A DNA stretch of 37,357 nucleotides from NCBI GenBank assembly GCA_012519925.1, contig JAAYPF010000195.1:1-37357 (forward strand), written 5' to 3'. Position 1 is the stretch's first letter; each line of letters opens with the position of its first letter. The DNA comes from Clostridiaceae bacterium (GTDB lineage Bacteria; Bacillota; Clostridia; Acetivibrionales; Acetivibrionaceae). Both the position numbers and the translations under genes were made by a program. The notes beneath the pieces were generated by a model. That model did not search any database and was not told where the DNA came from. It worked only from the letters and a program-made list of their open reading frames with translations. Shown in pieces: positions 1 through 8,484 of the stretch.

Positions 1-99
1 ACTTTATTGCTATGATATATCTTTTGGCTGGAAAGTTAACATACAATTTTTCCAGTAATAAATGAAAATTTAGCGGAATTAATTAACTAATTAGTGTGT

Positions 100-1170
100 T
101 TACCCACACAAAATAGCGAAGCGCCACTTATTTCCAATACGGGTTTCACTTAATTCTATGCGACGTAACCATATTTCAAATATTGGGTGCGCATATGAGT
201 TGGTATTGCTATAATTCCATATTAGTGGCCACGAAAAGCCAGATATAACCTTATTGATTTCCTTTGGTGGTACAAATTGAATAACACTATTAACTATTTC
301 TGTTCGTATAGAGCATATAAATTTTGTTTTCGCAAAGCCATATGTAATGAAAAAATCGTTAAATAATTTTACTGTTAATATCAAATCTCTAATCATTCTC
401 AAATCACGGCAAAGAATATCATCATCAGCATAGAACGCTTCCAATTCATCCACAAATATATAGAAGGGGATATCTGTCCGAGTAAGCTTACCAAACTGCT
501 TTGCAGCTACATCAATTAAAGATACAAATTGAGTATATTCTTTTAGATTTTCTTTTTCGTTAAAGTCAAGTGTCAATTCAGGTTTAATTGATTGAGTACC
601 ACTTGTTTCACTTGAGTAAGACATTCCAATTTTAACTATACTTGGGAATTTAAATATTTTCCCAGACGTTCTTTCAGGTAGGATGCGATTTACTGTAGCA
701 ACAAAATTAGTCCAGTTTTCGTCATCAACAAAAATACCGCAATTGGAGTTTTCATTCTCTTCAACAATATGCTTGAAAAATATCCAACGCCAAATATATT
801 CGAAATCTTGCTCATTTTGTAAAATATCATTATCTACATCTATTGTTTTAACAATATTTCTAGAGATTTTATCCAAACCAAGTCTTTGTACATTGCCATA
901 CTGTGATTTAAATAATATAAACGAAGTACATGTACAATCATCATGTTTTTGACATTCAGATTCAAGGTAAAGTAACAATGCTGTTTTTCCCGTTCCCTTA
1001 TTTCCATAAATAAACATTTTGTCCTTATTGATAATATCATCAAAGGAGAAATTAGGCGGAATTACATAGCTTTCAAGAAACTCATTAGATTTTTGTAATA
1101 GCAACTCGTCTTTTGCATCTGGTTTTCCTATATATATATCTTGTACTTTTAATTTACCTTTAGAATCCAT
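100..1170 (-). CDS. P-loop ATPase linked to the type I restriction operon (Sll1717-like), probably C-terminally truncated
   Basis: The protein has about 356 residues. A Walker A motif (GNKGTGKT) lies at residues 56-63 and a Walker B-like acidic stretch (FYIFVDELEAF) near residue 240, so it should bind and hydrolyse ATP. The N-terminal IGKPDAKDE motif and overall layout resemble the Sll1717-type P-loop ATPases often found beside restriction or abortive-infection genes. That family match is from memory. An upstream GTG at 1185 is in frame, but the ATG at 1170 has a GGGGG stretch 8 nt ahead and is preferred. The gene follows hsdS by 38 bp (23 bp from the GTG), so it is probably the last gene of the restriction operon. 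The reading frame stops soon after an HPIFEIWLRRIEL segment where I would expect more protein. The 99 bases beyond contain stops in every frame and no clear continuation. It may be a decayed or 3'-truncated gene. Confidence 0.7.
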   Translation of the reverse strand: MDSKGKLKVQDIYIGKPDAKDELLLQKSNEFLESYVIPPNFSFDDIINKDKMFIYGNKGTGKTALLLYLESECQKHDDCTCTSFILFKSQYGNVQRLGLDKISRNIVKTIDVDNDILQNEQDFEYIWRWIFFKHIVEENENSNCGIFVDDENWTNFVATVNRILPERTSGKIFKFPSIVKIGMSYSSETSGTQSIKPELTLDFNEKENLKEYTQFVSLIDVAAKQFGKLTRTDIPFYIFVDELEAFYADDDILCRDLRMIRDLILTVKLFNDFFITYGFAKTKFICSIRTEIVNSVIQFVPPKEINKVISGFSWPLIWNYSNTNSYAHPIFEIWLRRIELSETRIGNKWRFAILCG

Positions 1171-1208
1171 AATACGTACCCCCACACATCCCTATTTGTT
1201 TTTTTATA

Positions 1209-2555
1209 TCAAAGTATGCTCGAAAGTAATTCTACCGCACTTTCTTCACTTGGGTCATTTGTCCCTAGTTCGCCTCGGAACGCACGGGCAAGAATGGCTT
1301 TTTTCATCAAATCAATTTTATCTATGGCATCACAAAACTCTTTTGCTTTTTCTTCCTTTTCAAAGAGGTTGTCCAAAACTCGGACAATTTCCTGTTGCTC
1401 AGAAAGAGATGGAATTGAGATTACAGTTGCCCTAATATCACGCAGATGAAGGTTTTGCAACCCAATTCCTGTCAATTCACCATTAAATTTATCTTTAGTT
1501 ATAGGATTGTTAATTGAATACAAAAGAAATTTAGGTAGAACAATCTCCATACGAGGACGCAAAAGAGCAAGACTAACATATATATCAAATATGCAATCTC
1601 TATCAACAATGGCTGCGACCCCTGTAGTCCCATTTTTAGCAAGCAAAATATCATTAACCTGTGGCGCTAATCTTGAATACAATTTGTCATGCAGCTCTTG
1701 GGGAATGTATTTAACATTATCCCAATCTATTTTGCCAGAAGTAACATTTTTAGATGATAGAAAAACATATCCCTCATCAGAATATGTAGGTGTCTGGTGT
1801 GTTCCATCAGTTATTAATGAGCAAACCTCTTTAAGACTCTTTTCCTCCCAGTTTTCCATTCCAACACCGTTCTTCTTACGCCATTGGTCAGTGAGTTCTC
1901 CTGTGAGTGCTTTATGGAGAATTGCAGCTCTACGGATTCCAAAGGTATCAAGGGCATTTTGTATCAGTTCCTTTGCATTATCAAGCTTCTCAAAAAGGCT
2001 TTCAATGCGGTCAACAATTCGCTGTTGCTCAGCGCGGGGGGGAAGAGGAACTAATAATGGGGCTATATTTTTATTGTTTATCTGAGGTACATTAGAACCA
2101 TTATTAATTTCTGCTAAATCAACTGTTAAAAACCAATAATACATATAAAGCAATTGCACCCTCGGAGTTATTGCCATTATATTCAAGTCCACTAACAGTG
2201 GTTTCCTCGTTATCCTTTTTTTATTTGTTAAAATCGCTCCTCCTCTTTTCGGAAAGAGAATGCTATTCTCAGGTATTAATTGGGATTCATTATAAGTGTT
2301 AACATATCTAGAAGAAGACAATATTTCGAATTGGTTGTCCAGCAAATTCATATCAGCAACTTTAATATAAAGCATCTTTCCATCAGGCAACTCAACGTCT
2401 CCTGGTAAAGTAGTTCCACTTTTCAAGTCAGCAATATAGCTTAACTGTGTCCACACCCAATTACTCGGCACTTCATAAGGTTGTTCATCCTCTGATACCA
2501 ATGCTTGTTCCAACTTTTCTTCTATAGATAATTCCTGTTGTTTTTCTTTAGCCAT
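1209..2555 (-). CDS. hsdS: Type I restriction-modification specificity subunit S
   Basis: HsdS recognises the bipartite DNA target for a type I restriction enzyme and docks HsdM and HsdR on it. The 448-residue protein shows the expected two halves. Each half has a variable target recognition domain (about residues 30-180 and 230-370) followed by a conserved helical spacer. The spacers share the pattern EQQ-IV-R-(I/L)-LFEK and are followed by ILHKALTGEL in the first copy and ILARAFRGEL in the second. Length and repeat layout are normal for the family. Its ATG overlaps the hsdM stop by one base (TAATG), so the two are translationally coupled. The target sequence cannot be read from the protein. 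I saw no inverted repeats or second hsdS copy in the window that would suggest phase-variable shuffling. Confidence 0.95.
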   Translation of the reverse strand: MAKEKQQELSIEEKLEQALVSEDEQPYEVPSNWVWTQLSYIADLKSGTTLPGDVELPDGKMLYIKVADMNLLDNQFEILSSSRYVNTYNESQLIPENSILFPKRGGAILTNKKRITRKPLLVDLNIMAITPRVQLLYMYYWFLTVDLAEINNGSNVPQINNKNIAPLLVPLPPRAEQQRIVDRIESLFEKLDNAKELIQNALDTFGIRRAAILHKALTGELTDQWRKKNGVGMENWEEKSLKEVCSLITDGTHQTPTYSDEGYVFLSSKNVTSGKIDWDNVKYIPQELHDKLYSRLAPQVNDILLAKNGTTGVAAIVDRDCIFDIYVSLALLRPRMEIVLPKFLLYSINNPITKDKFNGELTGIGLQNLHLRDIRATVISIPSLSEQQEIVRVLDNLFEKEEKAKEFCDAIDKIDLMKKAILARAFRGELGTNDPSEESAVELLSSIL

Positions 2556-3973
2556 TAGTCATTACCCCCTAATGACTTTAATTCCTTCACAACACTCATT
2601 ATCAAATCCACTGCTTCTTCAAGCTGTGCAACGATTTCTTCACCGCTTTCGATTGGGTCTTGTAAATCTTCATAGTCCAAGACGCTGTCATCACGAATAA
2701 GCCCAAGGTCAAGGCTGTTGTTTTTATCCTCAATTTGCTTGCGAGTATATACATTCCATCGTTCATCTTGGATTTTACTTCTATCCTCTGCAGTATAAGC
2801 ATTAATAAACCCATTGAAATGCTCTGCCTTTAATGGATTTGTCTTGCCAAAGTTCTGCATATTGGTACGCAAATCATAGAACCAGACTTCTTTAGTATTA
2901 TCCTTTTCTGTATTCCCACGAGTGAAAAACAACACATTGGTCTTTACACCCTGAGCATAGAAAATACCCGTTGGCAGACGTAAAACCGTATGAAGATTAC
3001 ATTTATCCATCAAGTCTTTACGAATTGATGCTCCGTCACCGTCGGCAAACAATACATTATCAGGCAATACAACTGCTGCCCGTGCTTTACCGTTCGCTTT
3101 TAAGCTTCTATAAATATGCTGTAAGAAGTTTAACTGCTTATTAGATGTAGGGTAAGTAAAATCATCACGGGTAGCACGCTCACCGCCTTTTTTCGTTCCA
3201 AAAGGTGGATTGGTCAGCACAACATCAAAATTTTTCATAGCCTTTCCGTGATTGGAGAGGGTATCAGCAAGTAGAATTTCTCCTTCGATATCATGAAGCA
3301 TGGCATTCATCAATGCAAGCCTATGAGTTTCATGTACCAACTCACAGCCCGTGAACGCTTTTTTTCTCTGAAATTCCTGCTGTTCTAAGGAAAGGCTGAA
3401 TAAATTATCAGTATGGTCTTTCACAAAGCGGTCTGCAGCTATCATAAACCCATATGTTCCACAGGCAGGGTCATTACAAAGCTCACCAGCTTGAGGAGCA
3501 ATTAGCTTTGTCATTACATCTATTATCACACGAGGCGTGAAGTACTGTCCTGCTCCTGACTTTTTCTCGTTTGCATTTTTTTCAAGCAAACCTTCATATA
3601 GGTTTCCAAGACCTTCTTCCTTTGCAGAATACCAGTCAAGAGCATCTATAGAAGTAATGATTTTTTCAAGGTTTTTTGGCTCTTCAATATTGGAGGATGC
3701 TCCTGCATATATTTCACGAACCCTACCTGTACAATTTTCACCCAAATGACTTAATAAATCTTTGTAAAAGCGTTTCAATTCAACGCCTTTTGGCTTTATC
3801 AACTTGTCCCAGCGGTAATTCTCTGGTATTTGTCCATCCGTTCCTGTTTCTTTTGCCATTTTTAAAAACAGGATATATGTTAGCTCTGTAACATACTGAT
3901 GATAGGTAATACCATCATCCCTAAGTACATTACATAAGTTCCAAAGCTTTGATACGATTTCTTGATTGTTCAT
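2555..3973 (-). CDS. hsdM: Type I restriction-modification DNA adenine methyltransferase subunit M
   Basis: HsdM is the N6-adenine methyltransferase of the type I complex. Two M subunits with one S subunit methylate and protect the host target. The 472-residue protein has the N-terminal helical HsdM_N domain (about 1-130) and a Rossmann-type methylase core. The SAM-binding motif I is DPACGTYGF near residue 168, and the catalytic motif IV is NPPFGTKKGGE near residue 255. Motif I has Tyr where the commonest form has a second Gly (GTGGF); related enzymes tolerate change at this site. The start codon overlaps the hsdR stop (ATGA) and the stop overlaps the hsdS start (TAATG). R, M and S are therefore coupled in that order. 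Confidence 0.96.
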   Translation of the reverse strand: MNNQEIVSKLWNLCNVLRDDGITYHQYVTELTYILFLKMAKETGTDGQIPENYRWDKLIKPKGVELKRFYKDLLSHLGENCTGRVREIYAGASSNIEEPKNLEKIITSIDALDWYSAKEEGLGNLYEGLLEKNANEKKSGAGQYFTPRVIIDVMTKLIAPQAGELCNDPACGTYGFMIAADRFVKDHTDNLFSLSLEQQEFQRKKAFTGCELVHETHRLALMNAMLHDIEGEILLADTLSNHGKAMKNFDVVLTNPPFGTKKGGERATRDDFTYPTSNKQLNFLQHIYRSLKANGKARAAVVLPDNVLFADGDGASIRKDLMDKCNLHTVLRLPTGIFYAQGVKTNVLFFTRGNTEKDNTKEVWFYDLRTNMQNFGKTNPLKAEHFNGFINAYTAEDRSKIQDERWNVYTRKQIEDKNNSLDLGLIRDDSVLDYEDLQDPIESGEEIVAQLEEAVDLIMSVVKELKSLGGND

Positions 3974-6900
3974 GCTGTTTTGCCCCCATCATCATATAGA
4001 TACTCATTCAGTTCCGATATGACACTTTCTAGTTTATTTTTAAACACTTTATTAATTCTTTCAAAACCACCAAAATTTTTAAATGCTCCACTATCAAAGG
4101 CTTCCTTATCCAGTACAGTTTCATGGAGCAAGTAAGTTTCAATACGATTTAGCCAGTCCAATTCCATTTTACTGAAAGAATGATTCTTTTTTAGTTTTTG
4201 TACAGCATTTATTATACGCTGTTCATGGCTTAGAAGTACAGACCCAATTGCTTCTTTACGGATAAAGCTGATTATATCAGCTGCGATATCCTGATTTTTT
4301 AACTCTTTCCATGCAGTATTGAGCTGTTTCTCAGTAAAGCCTTGGCGGTCAAGCTCAAGTTTAAGACTTTTCAGACTTTCCCTTGTCAATTCTTTTGGTC
4401 TAGTGCAAACCACATTAAGTGCCGCAATGTTATTGATATTATTGGTGATAAAGGCTTTAAACTCATCCAGATAGTCTTCTGGTTTAAGTCCTTTTCCATA
4501 CCCTCTGGTATGACTTACCAATTCGTCTTCTTTATCAGAAATAACAACTGCACGCCCTGGATTCATACCGCCTTCATTTAGCATTTCAAATAATTTTCTG
4601 TTTTTTATCAATAGTTCCTTGGCTTCGCTCACAGACATTGATTTAAGTTTATCAATGAATTGTGTAGGATTATGGCCTCCAGACAAGTCTATAAAATGTG
4701 CTATTAATTTTTCACTTAATTTACGTTTTTTCCGTTGTAACTTAGCAATAATCAAGTCTATTTGATTTTGTGTCTGAGCTTCAGTCGGGAGAGTTTCCAA
4801 TCCATGCAGAAGCTCGTCAAAAGTTACAGTCGGATTAGCCACAACTGGCTTCATGGTATTTACATCCGCTAGAGACTCATACACCCCCACAGGGTCATAT
4901 ATTTCAAAATGTGTTTTACTTATTTCTGGACAGAGACGAGTAGCACGCCCCATCATCTGCTCAAACAAAATACGGGATTTTACACGCCTCATAAAAATAA
5001 GCGTGGTTATCTCTGGTACATCAATTCCTGTGGTAAGTAAATCAACAGTAACAGCTATATTGGGATACTTTTCATTTTTGAATTTTTTAATTGCTTCTAA
5101 TACTTTTTTCTTATTTCCTCCGCCAACACTACCAGTAATTTTCATAACAGCATCATTATCTACACCATAAGGTTCAAAAATCTCTTTTAAGATTTTCACT
5201 ATGAGGTCTGCATGGGTGTCATCTACTGCATAAATCAATGTCTTGCCCTCGCCGTCAGGATTCAGGTCTTTCGCAATCTCTTCCAATACAGTGCGATTGA
5301 AATTTTCTGTAATGACTTGGCGGTTAAACTTTTCCACATCAAATTTAAGTTCATCTTCCAGTTCACCACTATTTGTTATTTCGCCTGTCACAGGGTCATA
5401 AATTGCTACAGTTTCACCCTTTTCGTAGTTAATTCCTTCCTTGCTTAGCTTAGTAATAATATTATGTGGAGCATCATGGTCAACTAAATATCCCTCAATT
5501 ACAGCTTTTCGGTAAGAATAGTTAAATACTGGCTTTCCAAAAATCTCTGACGTATGTAATGCAGGAGTTGCTGTGAGTGCAATCTTTGATGAATCAAAAT
5601 ATTCTATTACAGTTCGGTACTTGCTTACATAATCATCTTGATTACGGTATAGAAGCTCGTCTTCTCCCATTTCCTTATCAAGTATATAACCCCGATGGGC
5701 TTCATCAATAATGACAAGGTCATAATCGGTAACAGAAGGCATCGTTTCATCTTCATTATATAAAATCCGTTTCACAAGGCTTTGTACCGTTGCAACATGG
5801 ATTTTTGTTTCTTTGTCTATCTCTATATCTTCAAGATTTTTAATATTATAAATTTCATCCAGAGTCATCAGTTCTTCAATTTTAACTTCTTTAAATACAT
5901 CCTGTGCTTGTTCGCCTAGAGCGGTACGGTCAACAAGAAAAAGAACACGCTTAAATCTATCTGTTTTAATAAAACGATAAACCATGCCCAGTATTGTTCT
6001 AGTTTTACCCGTTCCTGTTGCCATTGACAGAAGCACTCTTTGTTTGCCGTTAATAATTGCATTCTCTGCTGCTTCTATAGCTTCAATCTGATACTCACGC
6101 AAATTAAGACCGTCCTTATCTCTCAGAAGGTCATACGGCATATCCTCTAATGATTTGTTTGCAGTTGCAATATCCTTTTCCAGCATTTCAATAATTCCAT
6201 CAGGACTCATCCAACCTTGTAGAGCTTTTGGAATATTGGAGCTTTGGCGAGTATCCAGAAACCAGATACCAGACTTTGTTTCAAGCTGTTTTAAGTATTT
6301 TCTTCCATTGGTTGCAAAAAGGAATGGTGCTTTATATTCATTCCATGTACTAACCTGATATACTGCATGCTCTTCCTTGACTTCCTTGGCATAATCCTTA
6401 CACTGATAATCTATAACCGATGGAATATCCGTATATTTACGTTTTGCCTCAACAATACCCACTAGATTCAAACCAACAAAAAGGGCGTAATCAGCATAGC
6501 CCCTATCTCCAACTTTCGAATCTGTTGGCCATTCGGCAATAGCAATATTTCTACCTTTTTGAGGTCTTGTTCCTTTTGAGTAACGCAAGTTTACAGTATC
6601 AGCTTCCCAACCTACTTTGCGAAGCTGTTCGTCAATTATATAACGGGTTTCTTTTTCTGATAGGTTTATTTGGTCTGCTGCCGTTTTTGCTTTTTTAGCT
6701 CTTTCCTCAATAGTAGTGTCTTGACTATCATTTATCTTTTCTACTTGGTCAGTCAGTTTCTTGATTAATTCTTCTTTCTCTTTTAAAAGAGCTTCATAAT
6801 CAACTTGATAGCTGGAGTTTTCGGGCAACACAAAATCTTTAGGAAGGTATCCCCAGTCACCATAAGTCTGCATAAACCATACTCCGAGATTATATGCCAT

Positions 6901-7230
6901 TTCAAGAAGTATTTTGCAATCTTCAAGAGAATCATAGTTCGCATGGACAGCCTTATTACGTGTCATTCTAAGAGAATAAAAGATATCATCTATATCTTTT
7001 GGCAGTAGCCCATTTTGCTTTAAAAGCTTTATTCGGTTTGCGTGGGTATTATCATAAGATGGTGGAGCAATATTATCTAATTTTAGCATGATATTTACAA
7101 TGGTCTCACCAAATAACCCCAGTTTTATCAAACAAGAATTTGTATCTGTATATAAGTAGTCTTCTGCTGTGCTTCCGATTTGTGATAAAACAGGGAAGGC
7201 TTTTTCTAAAAATCCAAAATTCGAATTCAT
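3970..7230 (-). CDS. hsdR: Type I restriction endonuclease subunit R (ATP-dependent translocase and nuclease)
   Basis: HsdR cuts unmethylated foreign DNA after ATP-driven translocation. The 1086-residue protein reads in order as follows. A DUF4145-like N-terminal domain with TRNKAVHANY lies near residue 95. A charged coiled-coil linker spans about 145-185. A PD-(D/E)XK nuclease domain has ADYALF, then VEAKRKY, then QCKDYA, the Q-xxx-Y-type signature of type I nucleases. A two-lobed superfamily 2 helicase motor follows with Walker A MATGTGKT, the IIDEAH box and a motif VI MMGRATRL. An EcoEI-type C-terminal helical domain completes it. All key residues look intact, so the enzyme is probably active. 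The start overlaps the upstream regulator gene (ATGA), as does the stop with hsdM. Confidence 0.96.
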   Translation of the reverse strand: MNSNFGFLEKAFPVLSQIGSTAEDYLYTDTNSCLIKLGLFGETIVNIMLKLDNIAPPSYDNTHANRIKLLKQNGLLPKDIDDIFYSLRMTRNKAVHANYDSLEDCKILLEMAYNLGVWFMQTYGDWGYLPKDFVLPENSSYQVDYEALLKEKEELIKKLTDQVEKINDSQDTTIEERAKKAKTAADQINLSEKETRYIIDEQLRKVGWEADTVNLRYSKGTRPQKGRNIAIAEWPTDSKVGDRGYADYALFVGLNLVGIVEAKRKYTDIPSVIDYQCKDYAKEVKEEHAVYQVSTWNEYKAPFLFATNGRKYLKQLETKSGIWFLDTRQSSNIPKALQGWMSPDGIIEMLEKDIATANKSLEDMPYDLLRDKDGLNLREYQIEAIEAAENAIINGKQRVLLSMATGTGKTRTILGMVYRFIKTDRFKRVLFLVDRTALGEQAQDVFKEVKIEELMTLDEIYNIKNLEDIEIDKETKIHVATVQSLVKRILYNEDETMPSVTDYDLVIIDEAHRGYILDKEMGEDELLYRNQDDYVSKYRTVIEYFDSSKIALTATPALHTSEIFGKPVFNYSYRKAVIEGYLVDHDAPHNIITKLSKEGINYEKGETVAIYDPVTGEITNSGELEDELKFDVEKFNRQVITENFNRTVLEEIAKDLNPDGEGKTLIYAVDDTHADLIVKILKEIFEPYGVDNDAVMKITGSVGGGNKKKVLEAIKKFKNEKYPNIAVTVDLLTTGIDVPEITTLIFMRRVKSRILFEQMMGRATRLCPEISKTHFEIYDPVGVYESLADVNTMKPVVANPTVTFDELLHGLETLPTEAQTQNQIDLIIAKLQRKKRKLSEKLIAHFIDLSGGHNPTQFIDKLKSMSVSEAKELLIKNRKLFEMLNEGGMNPGRAVVISDKEDELVSHTRGYGKGLKPEDYLDEFKAFITNNINNIAALNVVCTRPKELTRESLKSLKLELDRQGFTEKQLNTAWKELKNQDIAADIISFIRKEAIGSVLLSHEQRIINAVQKLKKNHSFSKMELDWLNRIETYLLHETVLDKEAFDSGAFKNFGGFERINKVFKNKLESVISELNEYLYDDGGKTA

Positions 7231-7445
7231 TTTTCTGCCTCCTGTTCGTTTATATATTCTACGATATCTCCGATATCACATTTTAAATACTTGCATATTC
7301 TACCTAAAACATCCATACTGACATTCTGGTCTTTGCTGAGCCTCGATAGCGTTGTAGGTGTTATGGATACAGCATCCCTGAGTGTGACTTTATTTATCTT
7401 TTTATCGATTAGTAGTTTCCACAATTTGTTATAACTAAATGCCAT
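7227..7445 (-). CDS. XRE/Cro-type helix-turn-helix regulator of the restriction operon
   Basis: This 72-residue protein is nearly all helix-turn-helix. The pattern LRDAVSITPTTLSRLSKDQNV matches the Cro/C1 fold: the second and third helices flank the turn at SITPTTLSRL. It also has the common C-terminal part LGRICKYLKCDIGDIVEYI. An in-frame GTG at 7454 exists, but GGAGG lies 8 nt before the ATG at 7445, which is therefore chosen. It overlaps hsdR by ATGA and is the first gene of the operon. Single small XRE proteins ahead of restriction genes usually act as controllers that delay or limit expression. Two direct repeats in its promoter support autoregulation, which is an inference. Confidence 0.9.
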   Translation of the reverse strand: MAFSYNKLWKLLIDKKINKVTLRDAVSITPTTLSRLSKDQNVSMDVLGRICKYLKCDIGDIVEYINEQEAEK

Positions 7446-7474
7446 GAAGCTCACCTCCGTTAACTTTCATATTT

Positions 7475-7525
7475 ACATTATCATACATTTTTATATTTTT
7501 CAATATTAGAGGTACATTTTTATAT
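7475..7525 (-). promoter_or_regulatory. Promoter and probable operator of the XRE-hsdRMS operon
   Basis: On the minus strand a TTGAAA box (7498-7503) is separated by 17 bases from TAATGT (7475-7480), about 30 bases before the XRE start codon. A 13-bp sequence, ATATAAAAATGTA on the minus strand, occurs twice in direct orientation at 7484-7496 and 7513-7525, 29 bp apart. One copy fills the promoter spacer and the other sits just upstream of the -35 box. This is the layout expected for repressor binding by the XRE protein. Binding is inferred. Confidence 0.55.
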
Positions 7526-7604
7526 ATCTAAAGTATGCCAAAAAGATTTCTATCAAAAAAATAATGAAATATTGTGGTAAATAATTAATCTTCTGAATGG
7601 TAAC

Positions 7605-7728
7605 GCGACACATAGTGTCGCCATAATCCCGAGCATAGCGAGGCAACAGCAGTCAAAGCAAAGGTAACAATTATTTGAATACAAAAAATTAGGCTAAACC
7701 TACTTGAACAGGAGAGCGCCTCCTGTTC
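7605..7728. other. Two strong hairpins in the spacer upstream of the XRE gene
   Basis: A 7-bp perfect inverted repeat, GCGACAC with GTGTCGC, lies at 7605-7611 and 7615-7621 with a 3-base loop. A second, 9-bp perfect repeat, GAACAGGAG with CTCCTGTTC, lies at 7706-7714 and 7720-7728 with a 5-base loop. Between them is a purine-rich stretch with recurring CGAG and GGTAAC words. On the plus strand these hairpins precede the terminator at 7776-7791, so a plus-strand small RNA of about 200 nt is possible. On the minus strand they would lie in a long 5' leader of the XRE gene. No protein gene is visible here. Confidence 0.35.
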
Positions 7729-7752
7729 CAGGGAATGAGGCGAGGAAAACGC

Positions 7753-7823
7753 AATTTAATAACGAGCAAAAAAAGGGAGCCGAATGGCTCCATTTTGTAA
7801 TTTTTTTGCGATGTTATTAAATT
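7753..7823. terminator. Bidirectional terminator inside a 71-bp nested palindrome
   Basis: Three arms pair in nested order: 11 bp (7753-7763 with 7813-7823), 9 bp (7766-7774 with 7801-7809, a run of A facing a run of T) and 6 bp (GGAGCC 7776-7781 with GGCTCC 7786-7791, loop GAAT). Read on the minus strand, the inner stem is followed by C and seven T residues, a very good intrinsic terminator. On the plus strand it is followed by a T-rich stretch. The outer 11-bp arm is more than a terminator needs and may mark the edge of an element. Confidence 0.7.
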
Positions 7824-8450
7824 CTCTTGGAAAGAAGGGCAGACTTATCCTAGCAAAAGCTAGTAAGTCTGCACCGTTTTATTGTATCCAGTTCCGAGGG
7901 TGACTCGGCTGAGGTATCCACTTACGATTACCACGCTTACATTCGTCCTAGACGCTAGTTCAGTCGTGGGTCGCATCCCTTGTATAGTATTTCAACTATA
8001 CGTTATCTACATTGTCGGTTCACGGTCAACTACTCGACTCTGGGAAATACGTTAAATCCCAGCATACACACCCTTTCGGTCGCTAACGACTATTCATAGC
8101 GATATGATTAAATTGCACTCAATATGTGTAAGTATCCTCCACATTGTGGACTAGTTCTTACGATAGTGTATCATAGTATTATAATATGCTACAATTCTCA
8201 ATCTCAACCGTTGAGCAATCTTCACGAAAACTTCATCTGTTCGCTAAGTAGCTATAAACCGATACAGGAGCCGTGCAATTGGCTCTGCCCGCTATCGTCT
8301 CTCCCCCGTGCTTTATTATTTGAGTTGGTACATAACACTAAAATCCAACTTACGGGCGGTCTGTGAGTAGTGCCAGATTGTCCGTCCGAGGCTTTTTGTA
8401 CTTGGAGCCTACCCTATTCGTTTTTTATTTTTTAATGGGAACGAATGTTA
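7824..8450 (-). ncRNA. Candidate large structured non-coding RNA, family not identified
   Basis: There is no credible protein gene in this stretch, but short inverted repeats follow each other almost without gaps. Plus-strand positions include 7839-7872 (9+5 bp), 7894-7908 (5 bp), 7982-8001 (7 bp), 8040-8062 (6 bp), 8079-8090 (4 bp), 8128-8161 (5+5 bp), 8203-8215, 8260-8297 (5+5 bp), 8324-8349 and 8389-8410. The minus strand is the likelier sense strand. There, one hairpin closes with a GAAA tetraloop (ACCGAAAGGG, near 8070-8080), unpaired parts are A-rich, and the run ends at a strong terminator (7776-7791). Some minus-strand phrases near 7880-8030 remind me of group II intron domain I, but no domain V was found. 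Large ornate RNAs such as ROOL, GOLLD or OLE are other possibilities. Strand and family are uncertain. Confidence 0.5.
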
Positions 8451-8484
8451 TCGAAACCCTGTAATATTCAATTAGTATAAATAT

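Noticed and set aside
1507-2085. A 192-codon plus-strand frame opposite hsdS.
   Set aside because: It is a shadow of a well-supported hsdS gene, with no start signals or recognisable protein features.
1209-2555. Phase-variable hsdS shuffling.
   Set aside because: No second hsdS copy, inverted repeats or recombinase gene in the window.
8124-8366. An 80-codon plus-strand frame inside the structured region.
   Set aside because: No ribosome binding site, odd composition, and it runs across several strong hairpins. Not a believable protein.
7824-8450. A full group II intron.
   Set aside because: Some phrases resemble domain I, but no domain V hairpin, no reverse transcriptase and no clear GTGYG start with matching 3' end were found.
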